Source of the DNA: Sphaerisporangium perillae
GTDB taxonomy: Bacteria > Actinomycetota > Actinomycetes > Streptosporangiales > Streptosporangiaceae
NCBI RefSeq assembly: GCF_023276435.1
Contig: NZ_JALLPO010000004.1
Coordinates: 124,001 to 188,000, forward strand
Direction: 5' to 3'
DNA length: 64,000 nucleotides
Of this stretch, positions 8,392-17,738 are shown piece after piece; position 1 is the stretch's first letter, and every line of letters begins with the position of its first letter. The position numbers and the translations under genes are program-made. The notes under the pieces are model-generated. The model did not search any database and had not been told where the DNA came from. It saw only the letters and a list, made by a program, of their open reading frames with translations.

Positions 8392-9759
8392 ATGAACGTC
8401 ACTCATGCGAACGAGCAGGCGATCAGCTTCGCCATCTGGGAGCGGCCCCAGATGCGCCAGGCTCTGGCGGTGCGCGACATCGCCACCGTCTACCTGCTCC
8501 TGCAGCGCGTCGGGATCTCCCAGCGGCGCATCGCCGCGCTCACAGGGCAGTCGCAGTCGGAGATATCCGAGATCCTCAACGGCCGGCAGGTCATGGCCTA
8601 CGACGTGCTGGTGCGCATCGCCGACGGCCTCGGCGTGCCGCGCGGGTACATGGGCCTGGCCTACGACGACGCCTCCCAGAGCGTCATCTGCCCGCTGCCC
8701 GCCGGCTACGAGGACGACGCCGACGAGGACGAGCAGGTCCGCCGGCTGCTGGCCCACGCCGCGCAGGTCACCATCGGGGCCGTGGTGGCGACCGCCGACG
8801 ACTGGCGCATGCCGCTGGCCCGCGTCGACACCCCCGTGCCCGCCCGCATCGGCGACGTCGAGGTGGAGCAGGTGGAGACCGTCACCCAGTCGCTCCGCGC
8901 GCTCGACTACCGCTACGGCGGCGGCGTCTGCCGGGACGCGGTGGTCGCCCAGCTCACCTGGTCGCAGCACCTGCTGCGCGCCACCTGCTCCGAGCGCGTC
9001 GGGCACCGCCTGCACCGCGCCCTGGCCGACCAGCACAACCTCGCCGGATGGACGTCCTTCGACGTCGGCCTCTACGGCGCCGCGCGCCGGCACCTCGCCC
9101 GCGCCCTCGAACAGGCCAAGCACGCCCACGACCCCTCGCTGGCGGCGAACATCCTGTACCGGATGGGGCGGGTCCACCTGCACCTCGGCCGCACCGAGGA
9201 CGCGTTACGGTTCTTCCAGCTCGGCCAGATCTGCGCGCAGGACGCCAGCTGCGAGCTGACCGTCGCCATGCTGTGCGCCAACGAGGCCTGGGCGTACGCC
9301 CTGCTCGGCGACGAGCGGCTCGCGATGAAGTCCATCAACAGGGCACGCGACGAGTTCAACCGGGCCGACCGCGAGGCGGCCCCGTCCTGGGTGCGGTTCT
9401 TCGGCGAGGTCGACCTGGAGGCCGCCGGCGGCATGACCCACGCGGCCCTCGCGAGCGCCGAACCCGGCCACCTGCCCATGGCCGCCGAGCTGCTGTCCAG
9501 CAGCGTCCGGAGCCGGGAACAGGACATGGCGCGCAGCAAGGTGTTCGAGCTGATCGGCCTCGCGACGGTGCGGCTGCTGCTCGGCGAGGTCGACAGCGGC
9601 GTCATCGACGGGCACGAGGCCGTCACCCTGGTCACCCAGATCAGGTCCGTGCGGACCATCGACCGCCTGGCCCCGCTGGAGGCGGCCGCGGCGAGCCGGC
9701 CGCACAGCTCGGACGCCCGGGAGCTCTGCCGGCGCATCGCGGACCTGCGGGCCGTATGA
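8392..9759 (+). CDS. XRE-family transcriptional regulator with TPR-like C-terminal domain
   Basis: 455 residues from the ATG behind GGAAGG; the frame is open 35 codons further upstream but without a ribosome site. Residues about 38-88 form a lambda-repressor-type helix-turn-helix (QRRIAALTGQSQSEISEILNG). The rest, about 110-450, is Ala/Leu-rich helical repeat sequence (LGRTEDALRFFQLGQIC and similar) resembling tetratricopeptide sensor domains of Streptomyces regulators. Its stop overlaps the next gene by ATGA, so the regulator and the phosphotransferase are translationally coupled. The 250-bp region up to the divergent ATPase gene probably holds promoters for both, but I see no clear operator. 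Confidence 0.85.
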   Translation: MNVTHANEQAISFAIWERPQMRQALAVRDIATVYLLLQRVGISQRRIAALTGQSQSEISEILNGRQVMAYDVLVRIADGLGVPRGYMGLAYDDASQSVICPLPAGYEDDADEDEQVRRLLAHAAQVTIGAVVATADDWRMPLARVDTPVPARIGDVEVEQVETVTQSLRALDYRYGGGVCRDAVVAQLTWSQHLLRATCSERVGHRLHRALADQHNLAGWTSFDVGLYGAARRHLARALEQAKHAHDPSLAANILYRMGRVHLHLGRTEDALRFFQLGQICAQDASCELTVAMLCANEAWAYALLGDERLAMKSINRARDEFNRADREAAPSWVRFFGEVDLEAAGGMTHAALASAEPGHLPMAAELLSSSVRSREQDMARSKVFELIGLATVRLLLGEVDSGVIDGHEAVTLVTQIRSVRTIDRLAPLEAAAASRPHSSDARELCRRIADLRAV

Positions 9760-10667
9760 GCGTCACCACGGTCGACCCCTCGGGCGGGCTCACCCGGGAC
9801 AACCTGCGCTTCCTCCTTGAAGCCCTCTGCGCCGAGACGGGCCTGGACCCCGACCGGGCCGAGCTGATCAAGTTCACCAACAACGCGGTGTTCCGGCTGC
9901 GCGCCGACCCGGTGGTGGTGCGCATCGCCGGGTCCACCGCCGCCCGCGAGCGGGCCGGGCTCGTCGTACGGGTCGCCCGCTGGCTCGCCGCGCACGACTA
10001 CCCCGCGGTGCGGCTGCTGCCGGGGTTCGAGCAGCCCATCCGGCTGCACGGCCAGATGATCACGCTGTGGGAGCACGTCCCGGACACCGGGCCCCGGCCG
10101 GACGGCGCCGGCCTGGCCGTCCTGCTCAAGCGCCTGCACCGCCTGCCCGGCGCCCCCGCGGGCCTGCCGCAGTGGCGTCCGATGCAGGAGGTGCGCCAGC
10201 GGCTGGCCGAGCCCGAGGAGCTGGACGCCGGCGACCACACGTTCCTGCTGCAGGAGTGCGACGAGGTCGAGGAGCAGCTCGCGCGGCTGCGCTTCGTGCT
10301 GCCGCCGGGCGTCATCCACGGGGACGCGTTCCTCGGCAACGTCATCGCCGGCCCGCACGGCCCGGTGCTGTGCGACTTCGACAGCACCGGCCTCGGCCCG
10401 CGCGAGTGGGACCTGGCCCCGGTCGCGGTCGGCAGGCTGCGCCTGGACTACGCGACCGACGACCACGCGATGCTGGCCAAGCACTACGGCGCCGACGTCA
10501 CCGAGTGGGACGGTTTCCCGGTGCTGCGGCGCCTGCGGGAGCTGAAGCTCGTCACCAGCGTCCTGCCCATCCTGCGCAGCAACCCCTCGATCCGCTCCCA
10601 GTGGGAGCATCGCATGCGGACCTTCCGGGCCCGCGACCTGACCACGAGATGGCAGCCGTACCGCTGA
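9756..10667 (+). CDS. Aminoglycoside phosphotransferase-family kinase
   Basis: 303 residues. The C-terminal lobe shows the APH/choline kinase catalytic loop VIHGDAFLGNVI (about 186-197), with Asp and Asn in place, and the metal-binding LCDFDSTGLG (about 204-213). The N-lobe has VVVRIAG as the nucleotide-binding strand. Substrates in this family include aminoglycosides, choline, homoserine and hydroxyurea; none can be assigned here. The start overlaps the XRE gene stop by ATGA, so the kinase is probably controlled with that regulator. No other antibiotic-resistance context is seen, so a housekeeping small-molecule kinase is equally possible. Confidence 0.85.
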   Translation: MSVTTVDPSGGLTRDNLRFLLEALCAETGLDPDRAELIKFTNNAVFRLRADPVVVRIAGSTAARERAGLVVRVARWLAAHDYPAVRLLPGFEQPIRLHGQMITLWEHVPDTGPRPDGAGLAVLLKRLHRLPGAPAGLPQWRPMQEVRQRLAEPEELDAGDHTFLLQECDEVEEQLARLRFVLPPGVIHGDAFLGNVIAGPHGPVLCDFDSTGLGPREWDLAPVAVGRLRLDYATDDHAMLAKHYGADVTEWDGFPVLRRLRELKLVTSVLPILRSNPSIRSQWEHRMRTFRARDLTTRWQPYR

Positions 10668-10746
10668 CCGGCGACGACCGGGCCCAGGGGCGTGCAAGAT
10701 CTCGGGCCCGCGGGCGGGCGGGTAAAGGGCGTGCCAGGATAGGACC

Positions 10747-11994
10747 GTGACAACGGCGGTGGACACAGGCATCGACCTCGCGGGCCTCGCGTTCTGGCGC
10801 AGGCCGCCGAGTGAGCGCGAACGCGACTTCGCGCGGCTGAGGCGGCTCGACCATCCGGTGTTCTTCCCCGAGCGCCGGGTGCCCCTGCTCCGTTCGGGCA
10901 AGGGGTTCTACGCCCTGGTGCGGCACGCCGACGTGGTGGAGGCGAGCCGCAACGCCAAGGTGTTCTCCAGCGAGCCGGCCGTGACCAATCCCGAGCCGCC
11001 CGGCTGGGTGAAGCACGTCTTCGGCGACTCGATGGTCAACCTGGACGACCCCCGCCACGCGCGCCTGCGCCGCATCGTCTCGCGCGCGTTCTCGCCCAAG
11101 ATGCTGAGCGGCCTCAACGACGACATCGCGAAGGCCGCCGAGCGCATCGTGGACGACGTGGTGAAGGAGGGGCCGCGCGACTTCGTGGCGCAGGTCGCCT
11201 CCCGGCTGCCCATCCACGTCATCTGCGACATGATGGGCGTTCCCGACGGCATCCGGGCCAAGGTCCACGAGCACGTGGACGCCTCCACGGCCTACACCGG
11301 CGTGCGCATGAGCCTTCCCCGCACCGTCGCGATGGCGGGGCGCAACATGGCGGCGCTGTTCGCCCTCCAGCGCCTGGTGATCAACCTGGGGCGCGAGCGG
11401 GAGAAGAACCCCGCGAGCGACCTGGTGTCCGCGCTGGTCAACGCCAACGTCGACGGTGAGCGGCTGACGCCGAAGGAGCTCGGCTCCTTCTTCACCCTGC
11501 TGCTCGTCGCGGGCAACGAGACCGCCCGCAACACGATGGCCCACGGGCTCAAGCTGCTCACCGACAACCCCGGCGAGCGCGAGCGCCTCGTCGGCGACTT
11601 CGACGGCCACATCGGCGGCGCGATCGAGGAGACCGTCCGCCACGTCTCGCCGATCATGCAGTTCCGGCGGACGGTCACCGAGGAGTACGAGATCCGCGGG
11701 GTACGGCTCGCGCCCGGCGACAAGGTGGTGCTGTTCTACGGCTCCGCCAACCGGGACGAGGACGTCTTCGACCACCCCGACCGGTACGACATCACCCGCA
11801 AACCGAACCCGCACGTCGGCTTCGGCGGGCCCGGCCCGCACTTCTGCCTCGGCGCCAACCTCGCCCGCCAGGAAATCAAGATCATGTACCGCGAGCTGTT
11901 CACCCGCCTGCCCGGCATCCAGGCCGTCGGCGACCCCGAGCTCCTGCTGTCCAACTTCGACAACAGCGTCCGCACCCAGCGCTTCACCTTCTGA
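10747..11994 (+). CDS. Cytochrome P450 monooxygenase
   Basis: 415 residues, normal for a soluble bacterial P450. The I-helix reads LLLVAGNETARN (about 251-262) with the acid-alcohol pair Glu-Thr. The ExxR element is EETVRH (about 297-302), and the haem loop FGGPGPHFCLGAN carries the thiolate Cys367. A GTG start follows AGGATAGGACC. The N-terminal motifs (LDDPRHARLRRIVSRAFSP) resemble CYP125/CYP142-like steroid or lipid hydroxylases, but I would not assign a subfamily. No ferredoxin gene is adjacent, so electrons must come from elsewhere. Confidence 0.93.
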   Translation: MTTAVDTGIDLAGLAFWRRPPSERERDFARLRRLDHPVFFPERRVPLLRSGKGFYALVRHADVVEASRNAKVFSSEPAVTNPEPPGWVKHVFGDSMVNLDDPRHARLRRIVSRAFSPKMLSGLNDDIAKAAERIVDDVVKEGPRDFVAQVASRLPIHVICDMMGVPDGIRAKVHEHVDASTAYTGVRMSLPRTVAMAGRNMAALFALQRLVINLGREREKNPASDLVSALVNANVDGERLTPKELGSFFTLLLVAGNETARNTMAHGLKLLTDNPGERERLVGDFDGHIGGAIEETVRHVSPIMQFRRTVTEEYEIRGVRLAPGDKVVLFYGSANRDEDVFDHPDRYDITRKPNPHVGFGGPGPHFCLGANLARQEIKIMYRELFTRLPGIQAVGDPELLLSNFDNSVRTQRFTF

Positions 11995-12128
11995 CCGCGG
12001 CGGTCTCATCCGCCGCGGCGGTCGCGCCGGAGAGGAGCGGCCGCGCCGCCGGCGCTCGGGTTCGTGCCGCGGGTGGCGTACCGGATGCCGGGGGAAGGGC
12101 TGGCGTCCTGCGGCGGAGGGGGACCGGT

Positions 12129-12134
12129 TAATGT
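12129..12134 (+). promoter_or_regulatory. Leaderless-type -10 element for the aminotransferase
   Basis: TAATGT fits the TANNNT -10 pattern and ends seven bases before the GTG at 12142, the spacing expected when transcription begins at the start codon. There is no Shine-Dalgarno within 15 bases of that GTG, which supports leaderless translation. Confidence 0.45.
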
Positions 12135-12141
12135 CCCGGTT

Positions 12142-13278
12142 GTGAACATTGACGACTTCAGCTTGGATCCCTCGGTCGCGCATCTGAACCACGGCTCGTT
12201 CGGCGCGGTGCCGCATCGCGTGCGGGTGGCGCAGAACGAGTTGCGCCTGGAGCTCGAGCGCAACCCCGACGTGTTCTTCGCCACGGTCATGGACCGCGTC
12301 GCCAAGGCGAGGAACGAGGTGGCGGCGTTCCTCGGGGCCGAGCCCGACGGCCTCGCGTTCGTCTCCAACGTGACCGAGGGCGTCGCGGTCGCGCTGAACA
12401 GCGTGCCGCTCGCCCCCGGAGACCAGATCCTGATCAGCGACCACACCTACGGGGCCGTCGAGATCGCGGTACGGCGGGCGGCCGAGCGGGCCGGGGCCGA
12501 GGTCGTCATGGTGACTCTTCCGGGTCAGGCGGACGGCGAGTGGTCGGGCGACGAGGCCGCCGATGCCTTCCTCGGCTCGGTCACGCCGCGCACCAAGGTG
12601 GCCGTCTTCGACCACATCACCTCCAACACGGCTCGCCTGCTGCCGGCGCGCCGGCTGGTGGACGGGTTCCGGGCCCTCGGCGTCGTCACGATCGTGGACG
12701 CGGCGCACGCGCCCGGCATGCTGGAGCTGGACCTGAGCGAGCTGGGCGCCGACTTCTGGACCGGCAACCTGCACAAATGGGCGTTCGGGCCGCGGCCGTC
12801 GGGCGTGCTGGCCGTCGCGCCGGCGTGGCGCGACCGGGTGGAGCCGCTGATCCCCTCCTTCTATCAGGAGGCGGGCTTCCCCAAGAGCGTCGAGTTCCAG
12901 GGCACGCGGGACTACACGGCCTGGCTGGCGGCGCCGCACGGCCTGCGGGTGTTCGACGACCTCGGGCTGCACGCCGTCCAGGCCCGCAACGCCGAGCTGG
13001 TCGCGCGGGGCCGGTCCATCGTCGCCGGCGCCACCGGGCTGCGCCCCTGGCGCTCGGACCCGGAGCTGGCGATGTGCGTCCTGCGGCTCCCGGACGGCGT
13101 GGCCGAGACGCAGCCGCGCGCCGAGGCCCTGTCCGCCGAGATCTACCGCAAGCTCGGCTGCCGGGCGGGCATCAAGCCCTGGCCCGGCGCCGGCCTCCTG
13201 CGCCTGTCGGCCCAGGTCTACAACCGCGAGCAGGACTACGAACGCCTCGCCACCGGCCTGCGCGGCATCCTCACCTGA
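12142..13278 (+). CDS. Class V aminotransferase, isopenicillin-N-epimerase-like
   Basis: 378 residues from the GTG chosen here, because family members start just before the conserved LDPSVAHLNHGSFGAVP; upstream in-frame starts at 12064 and 12085 would add unconserved residues. Fold type I PLP enzyme: the PLP lysine is K212 in GNLHKWAFGPRPSGVL, and VDAAHAPGM carries the cofactor-binding Asp/His. Relatives include isopenicillin N epimerase and ergothioneine EgtE-like lyases. No beta-lactam or ergothioneine genes lie nearby, so the substrate is open. The gene probably has its own leaderless promoter. Confidence 0.85.
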   Translation: MNIDDFSLDPSVAHLNHGSFGAVPHRVRVAQNELRLELERNPDVFFATVMDRVAKARNEVAAFLGAEPDGLAFVSNVTEGVAVALNSVPLAPGDQILISDHTYGAVEIAVRRAAERAGAEVVMVTLPGQADGEWSGDEAADAFLGSVTPRTKVAVFDHITSNTARLLPARRLVDGFRALGVVTIVDAAHAPGMLELDLSELGADFWTGNLHKWAFGPRPSGVLAVAPAWRDRVEPLIPSFYQEAGFPKSVEFQGTRDYTAWLAAPHGLRVFDDLGLHAVQARNAELVARGRSIVAGATGLRPWRSDPELAMCVLRLPDGVAETQPRAEALSAEIYRKLGCRAGIKPWPGAGLLRLSAQVYNREQDYERLATGLRGILT

Positions 13279-13325
13279 CCGCACCACGCCATGGATGGCA
13301 CGAATCCCGGAGCGCCGGATCGTCA

Positions 13326-13994
13326 TCACCGGGAAGGTGACGCCAGGCCTGCCTCGTAGGCGATGATGACGAGCTGGACGCGGTCGCGGGCGTCGAGCTT
13401 GGCCAGCAGCCGTGTCACGTACGCCTTGACGGTGGAGACGCTGATGACCAGGTCGGCGGCGATCTCGGTGTTGGACATGCCGCGTGCGACCAGGGTCAGC
13501 ACCTCGCGCTCCCGCTCGGTGATGCCCTCGACCCTGCGTGGCGCGGGCGCGAGTGCTGCTGCGGGCTCGGGGCGGCCGGCGAACTCCGCGATCAGGCGGC
13601 GGGTGACGCTGGGCGCGATCAGGGCGTCGCCGGCGGCGACGACACGGATCGCCGCGAGGATGTCGTCCAGGGCCATGTCCTTGACGAGGAATCCTGATGC
13701 GCCGGCGCGCAGCGCGCCATAGACGTGGTCGTCGTCATCGAAGGTGGTCAGGACGATGACGCGGGCTCCGCCGGGACCTGCGGTGACCAGCCGGGTCGCC
13801 TCGATGCCGTCCATGCCCGGCATGCGGATGTCCATCACCACGACATCGGGGTGGAGGTTCTCGGCCAGATGGACCGCTTCCGCGCCGGTTCCGGCCTCCC
13901 CGACGACTTCGAGATCGGGGATGTCGGCGATGACCATCTGCAGAGCGGTGCGGATCAGGGGCTGGTCGTCGGCGAGTACGACGCGGACGGTCAT
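13326..13994 (-). CDS. NarL/LuxR-type response regulator (module A)
   Basis: 222 residues: receiver domain about 1-120 with acidic pair D9/D10, phospho-acceptor D55 (VVVMDIRMPGMDG), switch Thr in VLTTFDDDD and Lys in FLVKDMA. A C-terminal LuxR helix-turn-helix (ITEREREVLTLVARGMSN) follows. It overlaps the kinase gene by ATGA, so the pair is one transcript. Divergent from this operon are a secreted hydrolase and an acyltransferase, the natural candidate targets; the same four families recur at 45-49 kb. Confidence 0.93.
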   Translation of the reverse strand: MTVRVVLADDQPLIRTALQMVIADIPDLEVVGEAGTGAEAVHLAENLHPDVVVMDIRMPGMDGIEATRLVTAGPGGARVIVLTTFDDDDHVYGALRAGASGFLVKDMALDDILAAIRVVAAGDALIAPSVTRRLIAEFAGRPEPAAALAPAPRRVEGITEREREVLTLVARGMSNTEIAADLVISVSTVKAYVTRLLAKLDARDRVQLVIIAYEAGLASPSR

Positions 13995-15208
13995 CGGACT
14001 CCGGCCGGTACGGGCAGGCGGGCCGACACCCGGAAGCCGCCTTCGGGACGCGGTCCGGCGGAGAACTCTCCGTGGAGCAGGCCGACCCGCTCGCGCATCC
14101 CGACCAGGCCGTATTGGCTTCCTCCAGTGCGACTGCGCCCGCGCCCGCTGTCGAGGACCTCGATGGACAACTCCTTGTCCTGGTAATCGATGGACACCCG
14201 GCAGGAGTGGGTGCCGGCATGGCGCACCACGTTGGTGAGTGCCTCCTGAATGATGCGATAGGCGGCTGTGTCGATCTCCGCAGGCAGGGGACGCCGCTCG
14301 CCTCGCCACCGCACGTCGACACGGACGCCGGCATCTGTCGTCGTCGCGGCCAGCCGGTCGACGTCGGCCAGACCGAGCCCCGGACCGAGCCCCGGATCGA
14401 GCGGCGCCGCCTGTGGTGGCCGCCCCGGTTCGGGCTGACGGAGCGCGCCGAGCATCCGGCGCAGCCCCGACAACGTCTCCCGGCCGACCGTCTCGATCTC
14501 GCCCAGCGCGTCGCGCGCCCGCGCCGGCTGCGTGCCGATGACCCGGCGTGCCGCGCCGGCCTGCAGGGCAATGATGCCGATGCTGTGGGCGACCATGTCG
14601 TGCAGCTCGCGCGCGATCCGGAGCCGTTCGTCGGTGACCGCCTGCGCCGCGGCCTGGTCCCGCAGTTTCTCGGCGTACTCGTGGGCCTGGTGCGCCGAAT
14701 TGCCGACCAGCCACGCGATGGCGGCCGTCAGGGCCACGGCCAGCTCCGCCGAGGTTCCGACGACCCAGCCGGACAGCAGCCGCGTGGTCAGGTAGCCGGC
14801 CAGTACGGCGAGCGCCATGGCGACGGCGACGATCCCGGTCCGGCGCGACCGGGTGGCCGCGATGAAGTACAGCGCGACATCGACCGCGAGGAACTGAGCC
14901 AACGGGATCTCCCCGACGCCCAGCGGGACGCACGCGATGGTGGACGCGGCCAGCAACAGGGCCATGGCCGGCATCGGCCGACGGCGCTGCAGAGCGCTAC
15001 CGGCCAGCACCAGCGCGGTGGCCACCGCCAGGAACGCCAAACCGTCCCACCGGTAGACCAAGACCCCGGCGACCACGGCGGGCTCCGACTCACCGGGCAG
15101 CCTGACGCGCATGAGGAACGTGAACGCCAGGCCCGCACACCAGGTCAGAGTCGTCCAAACGCCTGGCGGCACTCGCTTCAGCAGAGGTAGCGGCGGTGCG
15201 ACGTGCAT
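13991..15208 (-). CDS. Sensor histidine kinase, HisKA_3 type (module A)
   Basis: 405 residues. Several hydrophobic segments fill about residues 15-165 with only short loops, so the sensor is membrane-embedded. The dimerisation/phospho-acceptor box is [20 protein letters not shown] with H203. ATP-lid elements occur in the C-terminal 150 residues (ALTNVVRHAG N-box and GGSQYGLVGMRERV G-box). I start it at the ATG at 15208, because TACGCT (15220-15215) lies six bases upstream as a leaderless -10 element and the more upstream codons lack any ribosome site. It faces the hydrolase gene across 132 bp. Confidence 0.92.
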   Translation of the reverse strand: MHVAPPLPLLKRVPPGVWTTLTWCAGLAFTFLMRVRLPGESEPAVVAGVLVYRWDGLAFLAVATALVLAGSALQRRRPMPAMALLLAASTIACVPLGVGEIPLAQFLAVDVALYFIAATRSRRTGIVAVAMALAVLAGYLTTRLLSGWVVGTSAELAVALTAAIAWLVGNSAHQAHEYAEKLRDQAAAQAVTDERLRIARELHDMVAHSIGIIALQAGAARRVIGTQPARARDALGEIETVGRETLSGLRRMLGALRQPEPGRPPQAAPLDPGLGPGLGLADVDRLAATTTDAGVRVDVRWRGERRPLPAEIDTAAYRIIQEALTNVVRHAGTHSCRVSIDYQDKELSIEVLDSGRGRSRTGGSQYGLVGMRERVGLLHGEFSAGPRPEGGFRVSARLPVPAGVR

Positions 15209-15340
15209 GTCCAGAGCGTAGCCGGATGCTCTTCGCCCGAGCATCGGACCACGGGTGTACACCCACGGTCCACCGGCGTTGTCGCGAATGCCACCAGCGG
15301 TCCGATGTGGTGCGGATGCCGCCTGCGGCACCTTTGTCGG

Positions 15341-16306
15341 GTGATCGAAGTCAACCGGCCCCGGCTGCGCCGTGCCCTGCTCGCCGCGCTCATCGCGGCT
15401 TCGGTGGTGGTGCCGGTGACGGGCGCGGCACGCCCCGCGGCCGTCCCGGCGCCCGTTCCCGCCACCCTGGCCCCGTTACGGGCCGCGACACCCGCGGTCC
15501 TCGCCGAGCGGTACGCCGCCAGCCGGGATGGCATCTGGGCGGCTGAACGGATGGCCGCGGGTCATGGCGATCGGTGGCGGGCCGCGATGCTCCGCGCCAT
15601 GGCGGATCCCGCGCGCCGATTCCTGTCCTTCGACGGCCGCGACGGCGGTCGCGCCGTCGAGGTCTTCGGCGACCTGACGGCGGCCGAGCGGATCGCCGTG
15701 CTGGTCCCCGGCTCCGACACCGACCTCGACAAGTACGGGCTCCTGCGAGGCGGTTCGATGAGGCTGCGACAGGCGCTCGGCGACCGGTCCGCCGTCATCG
15801 CCTGGCTCGGATACCGGACCCCCGGTACCGTGACCCTTCAGGCGCTGATGCCCGGCCGCGCCGACCGGGCGGCCCCGGACCTGCGCGCGTTCGTGCGGGA
15901 GCTGAGCGCGGTCAAGCCCGGCGCCCGCGTCTCCCTTCTGTGTCACTCCTATGGGAGCGTGGTCTGCGGCCGTGCCGCGCCCGGGCTGGACGTCGCCGAC
16001 ATCGTCCTGTACGGCAGCGCCGGGGCCGCCGTCGACGACGCCGCCGCGCTGCGCACCCGGGCCACCGTCTGGGCCGGCCGGGGGACCGGCGACTGGATCG
16101 CCCACGTGCCGCACACGCGGCTCCGGCTTCCCTTCGTCACCATCGGATTCGGCACCGACCCGGTCTCCCCGCGGTTCGGCGCCCGGCTCTTCGCGGCGGG
16201 CGACGGCGGCCACAGCGATTACCTGAAAGCCGGTTCCCTATCGCTTTCGAACATCGCCCGGATCGTCTCCGGACGGGCCCCCGCCGAGGCGGGCCGTGAT
16301 GCGTGA
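15341..16306 (+). CDS. Secreted alpha/beta hydrolase (DUF1023-like), module A
   Basis: 321 residues from GTG, chosen because a signal peptide (RRALLAALIAASVVVPVTG) begins directly after it. The hydrolase fold shows nucleophile elbow LLCHSYGSVVC (S203), IVLYGSAG on a later strand, WAGRGTGDWI, and a C-terminal GGHSDYLKAGSLS whose His is the likely catalytic base. A paralogue of 257 residues at 46390-47163 shares VFGDL, VIAWLGY, LLCHSYGSVVC, FGAR.FAAG and GHSDY. The acyltransferase start codon lies inside its 3' end, so both are one operon. An ester-cleaving role outside the cell is inferred; no substrate is evident. Confidence 0.85.
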   Translation: MIEVNRPRLRRALLAALIAASVVVPVTGAARPAAVPAPVPATLAPLRAATPAVLAERYAASRDGIWAAERMAAGHGDRWRAAMLRAMADPARRFLSFDGRDGGRAVEVFGDLTAAERIAVLVPGSDTDLDKYGLLRGGSMRLRQALGDRSAVIAWLGYRTPGTVTLQALMPGRADRAAPDLRAFVRELSAVKPGARVSLLCHSYGSVVCGRAAPGLDVADIVLYGSAGAAVDDAAALRTRATVWAGRGTGDWIAHVPHTRLRLPFVTIGFGTDPVSPRFGARLFAAGDGGHSDYLKAGSLSLSNIARIVSGRAPAEAGRDA

Positions 16307-17738
16307 TCTCGTCGAGCGCGTCCATACGGCGACGCCCCCCGGCCGCGACCGCGCCCTCGACGCACTGCGCGCCTTGGCCATCCTCGGCGTGGTGCTCGGC
16401 CACTGGCTGGTGACCGCCCTGGTCACCGACAGCGGCACCGTCCGCGTCGCCAGCCCGCTCCGGAACATGCCCCAACTCGCCCCCGCCTCCTGGATCCTGC
16501 AGACCATGGCGGTGTTCTTCCTGGTAGGCGGGCAGGTGGCGGCCAAGAGCCACGCCTCCGCGCGCCTCCGGGGCACCGCGTACGGGCAGTGGCTCAGCAC
16601 CCGGATGACCCGCCTGTTCAGGCCGCTCGCCGCCGTGGTGGCGGTGTGGAGCGTGCTGGCGGTCACGATGCTCGCCTTCGGCGCCGACCTGGGGACCGTA
16701 CGCACGCTGGCCAAGCTGGTGTGGTCCCCGCTGTGGTTCCTGCTGGTCTTCGCGGCGCTGACGGCGGCGACCCCGATGGTCGCCAGGCTGCACCCGTCGT
16801 GGCCGCTCGTCACCGTCGCGCTCGTCGACCTGGTCCGGTTCGGCCTGGGCGGGCCCGCCTGGCTGTGCTGGATCAACGTGGCGGCCGGCTGGCTGGTCCC
16901 GTACTGCCTGGGCGCTGCCTGGGCGCGCGACCGGCTGCGCAGCCGCGCGACCGGATGGGCGATGCTGCTCGGCGGCGCCGCCGCCACCGCCGCGCTCGTC
17001 CTGTGGGCCGGCTACCCGGCCGCCATGGTGGGGGTTCCAGGCGCCCGCATCTCCAACCAGGCCCCGCCCACCCTCGCGGCCGTCGCCTTCGGCCTCGCCC
17101 AGTGCGGGGCGGCCCTGCTGCTGCTCGGCCCGCTGCGGCGGGTGCTACGCCGCCCCGCCGCCTGGGCGGTCGTGGCACTCGCCAACCTCTCCGCGATGAC
17201 GGTCTTCCTCTGGCACCAGACCGCCATGATCGCGATCACCGCGCTCGGCATGCTCACCGGCGAGGCGCTGCCCGGCCTGCACACCGCCCCCGACGGTCCC
17301 GGCTGGCTGTTCGCCCGGCTGGCCTGGCTACCGGCGTTCGCGCTGGCCCTGCTGGCGTGCTGGGTCGCCTTCCACTCCCACGAGCAGAGACGGCCCCGAA
17401 TACCCTGCCATGCCACGCCCGCACCCGAGCGGCCAGGGGACGCCGCGCGCACCGCCGGCCGCGCCGGACCCGTGTGGGACCGGCCGAGGCCCGGGTCAGC
17501 CGGTCAGTTCGCGGATGCCCTCCAGCAGCCGGTCGACGTCGGACTCGTCGGTGTACGGCGCGATCCCGGCGCGGACCGCTCCGTCGTCGCCGAGCCCCAG
17601 CCACCGGCTGCACTCAAGTGCGTAGAAGCTCCCCGCCGGGGCGTTGACCCCGCGCGCCGCCAGGAACTCGTAGACCTCGTCCGCCGCGACACCGTCGACC
17701 GAGAACAACGTGGTGGGCGTGCGCCTGCGCCGGGCTGA
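16296..17738 (+). CDS. Membrane acyltransferase (acyltransferase-3 family), module A
   Basis: 480 residues; start GTG at 16296 or ATG at 16299, overlapping the hydrolase stop. About ten membrane segments run through residues 28-365. Family landmarks are RDRALDALRALAILGVVLGHWLVT with the catalytic-type His, ILQTMAVFFLVGGQVA, and NLSAMTVFLWHQTA near 300. Such enzymes O-acylate sugars, polymers or lipids at the membrane. Homologous along its whole membrane part to the protein at 45095-46393. The last 110 or so residues are Pro/Arg/Gly-rich and nonhomologous, and the final 243 bp lie antisense over the next gene, so the tail may be a read-through accident of recent stop-codon loss. Confidence 0.88.
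   Translation: MMRDLVERVHTATPPGRDRALDALRALAILGVVLGHWLVTALVTDSGTVRVASPLRNMPQLAPASWILQTMAVFFLVGGQVAAKSHASARLRGTAYGQWLSTRMTRLFRPLAAVVAVWSVLAVTMLAFGADLGTVRTLAKLVWSPLWFLLVFAALTAATPMVARLHPSWPLVTVALVDLVRFGLGGPAWLCWINVAAGWLVPYCLGAAWARDRLRSRATGWAMLLGGAAATAALVLWAGYPAAMVGVPGARISNQAPPTLAAVAFGLAQCGAALLLLGPLRRVLRRPAAWAVVALANLSAMTVFLWHQTAMIAITALGMLTGEALPGLHTAPDGPGWLFARLAWLPAFALALLACWVAFHSHEQRRPRIPCHATPAPERPGDAARTAGRAGPVWDRPRPGSAGQFADALQQPVDVGLVGVRRDPGADRSVVAEPQPPAALKCVEAPRRGVDPARRQELVDLVRRDTVDREQRGGRAPAPG

Noticed and set aside
9756-10667. Aminoglycoside resistance gene
   Set aside because: Only the kinase fold is visible; there is no resistance-gene context or mobile element, so a specific drug substrate is not supported.
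10552-13329. 925-codon minus-strand frame across the P450 and aminotransferase genes
   Set aside because: Low-complexity shadow of two well-supported plus-strand genes.
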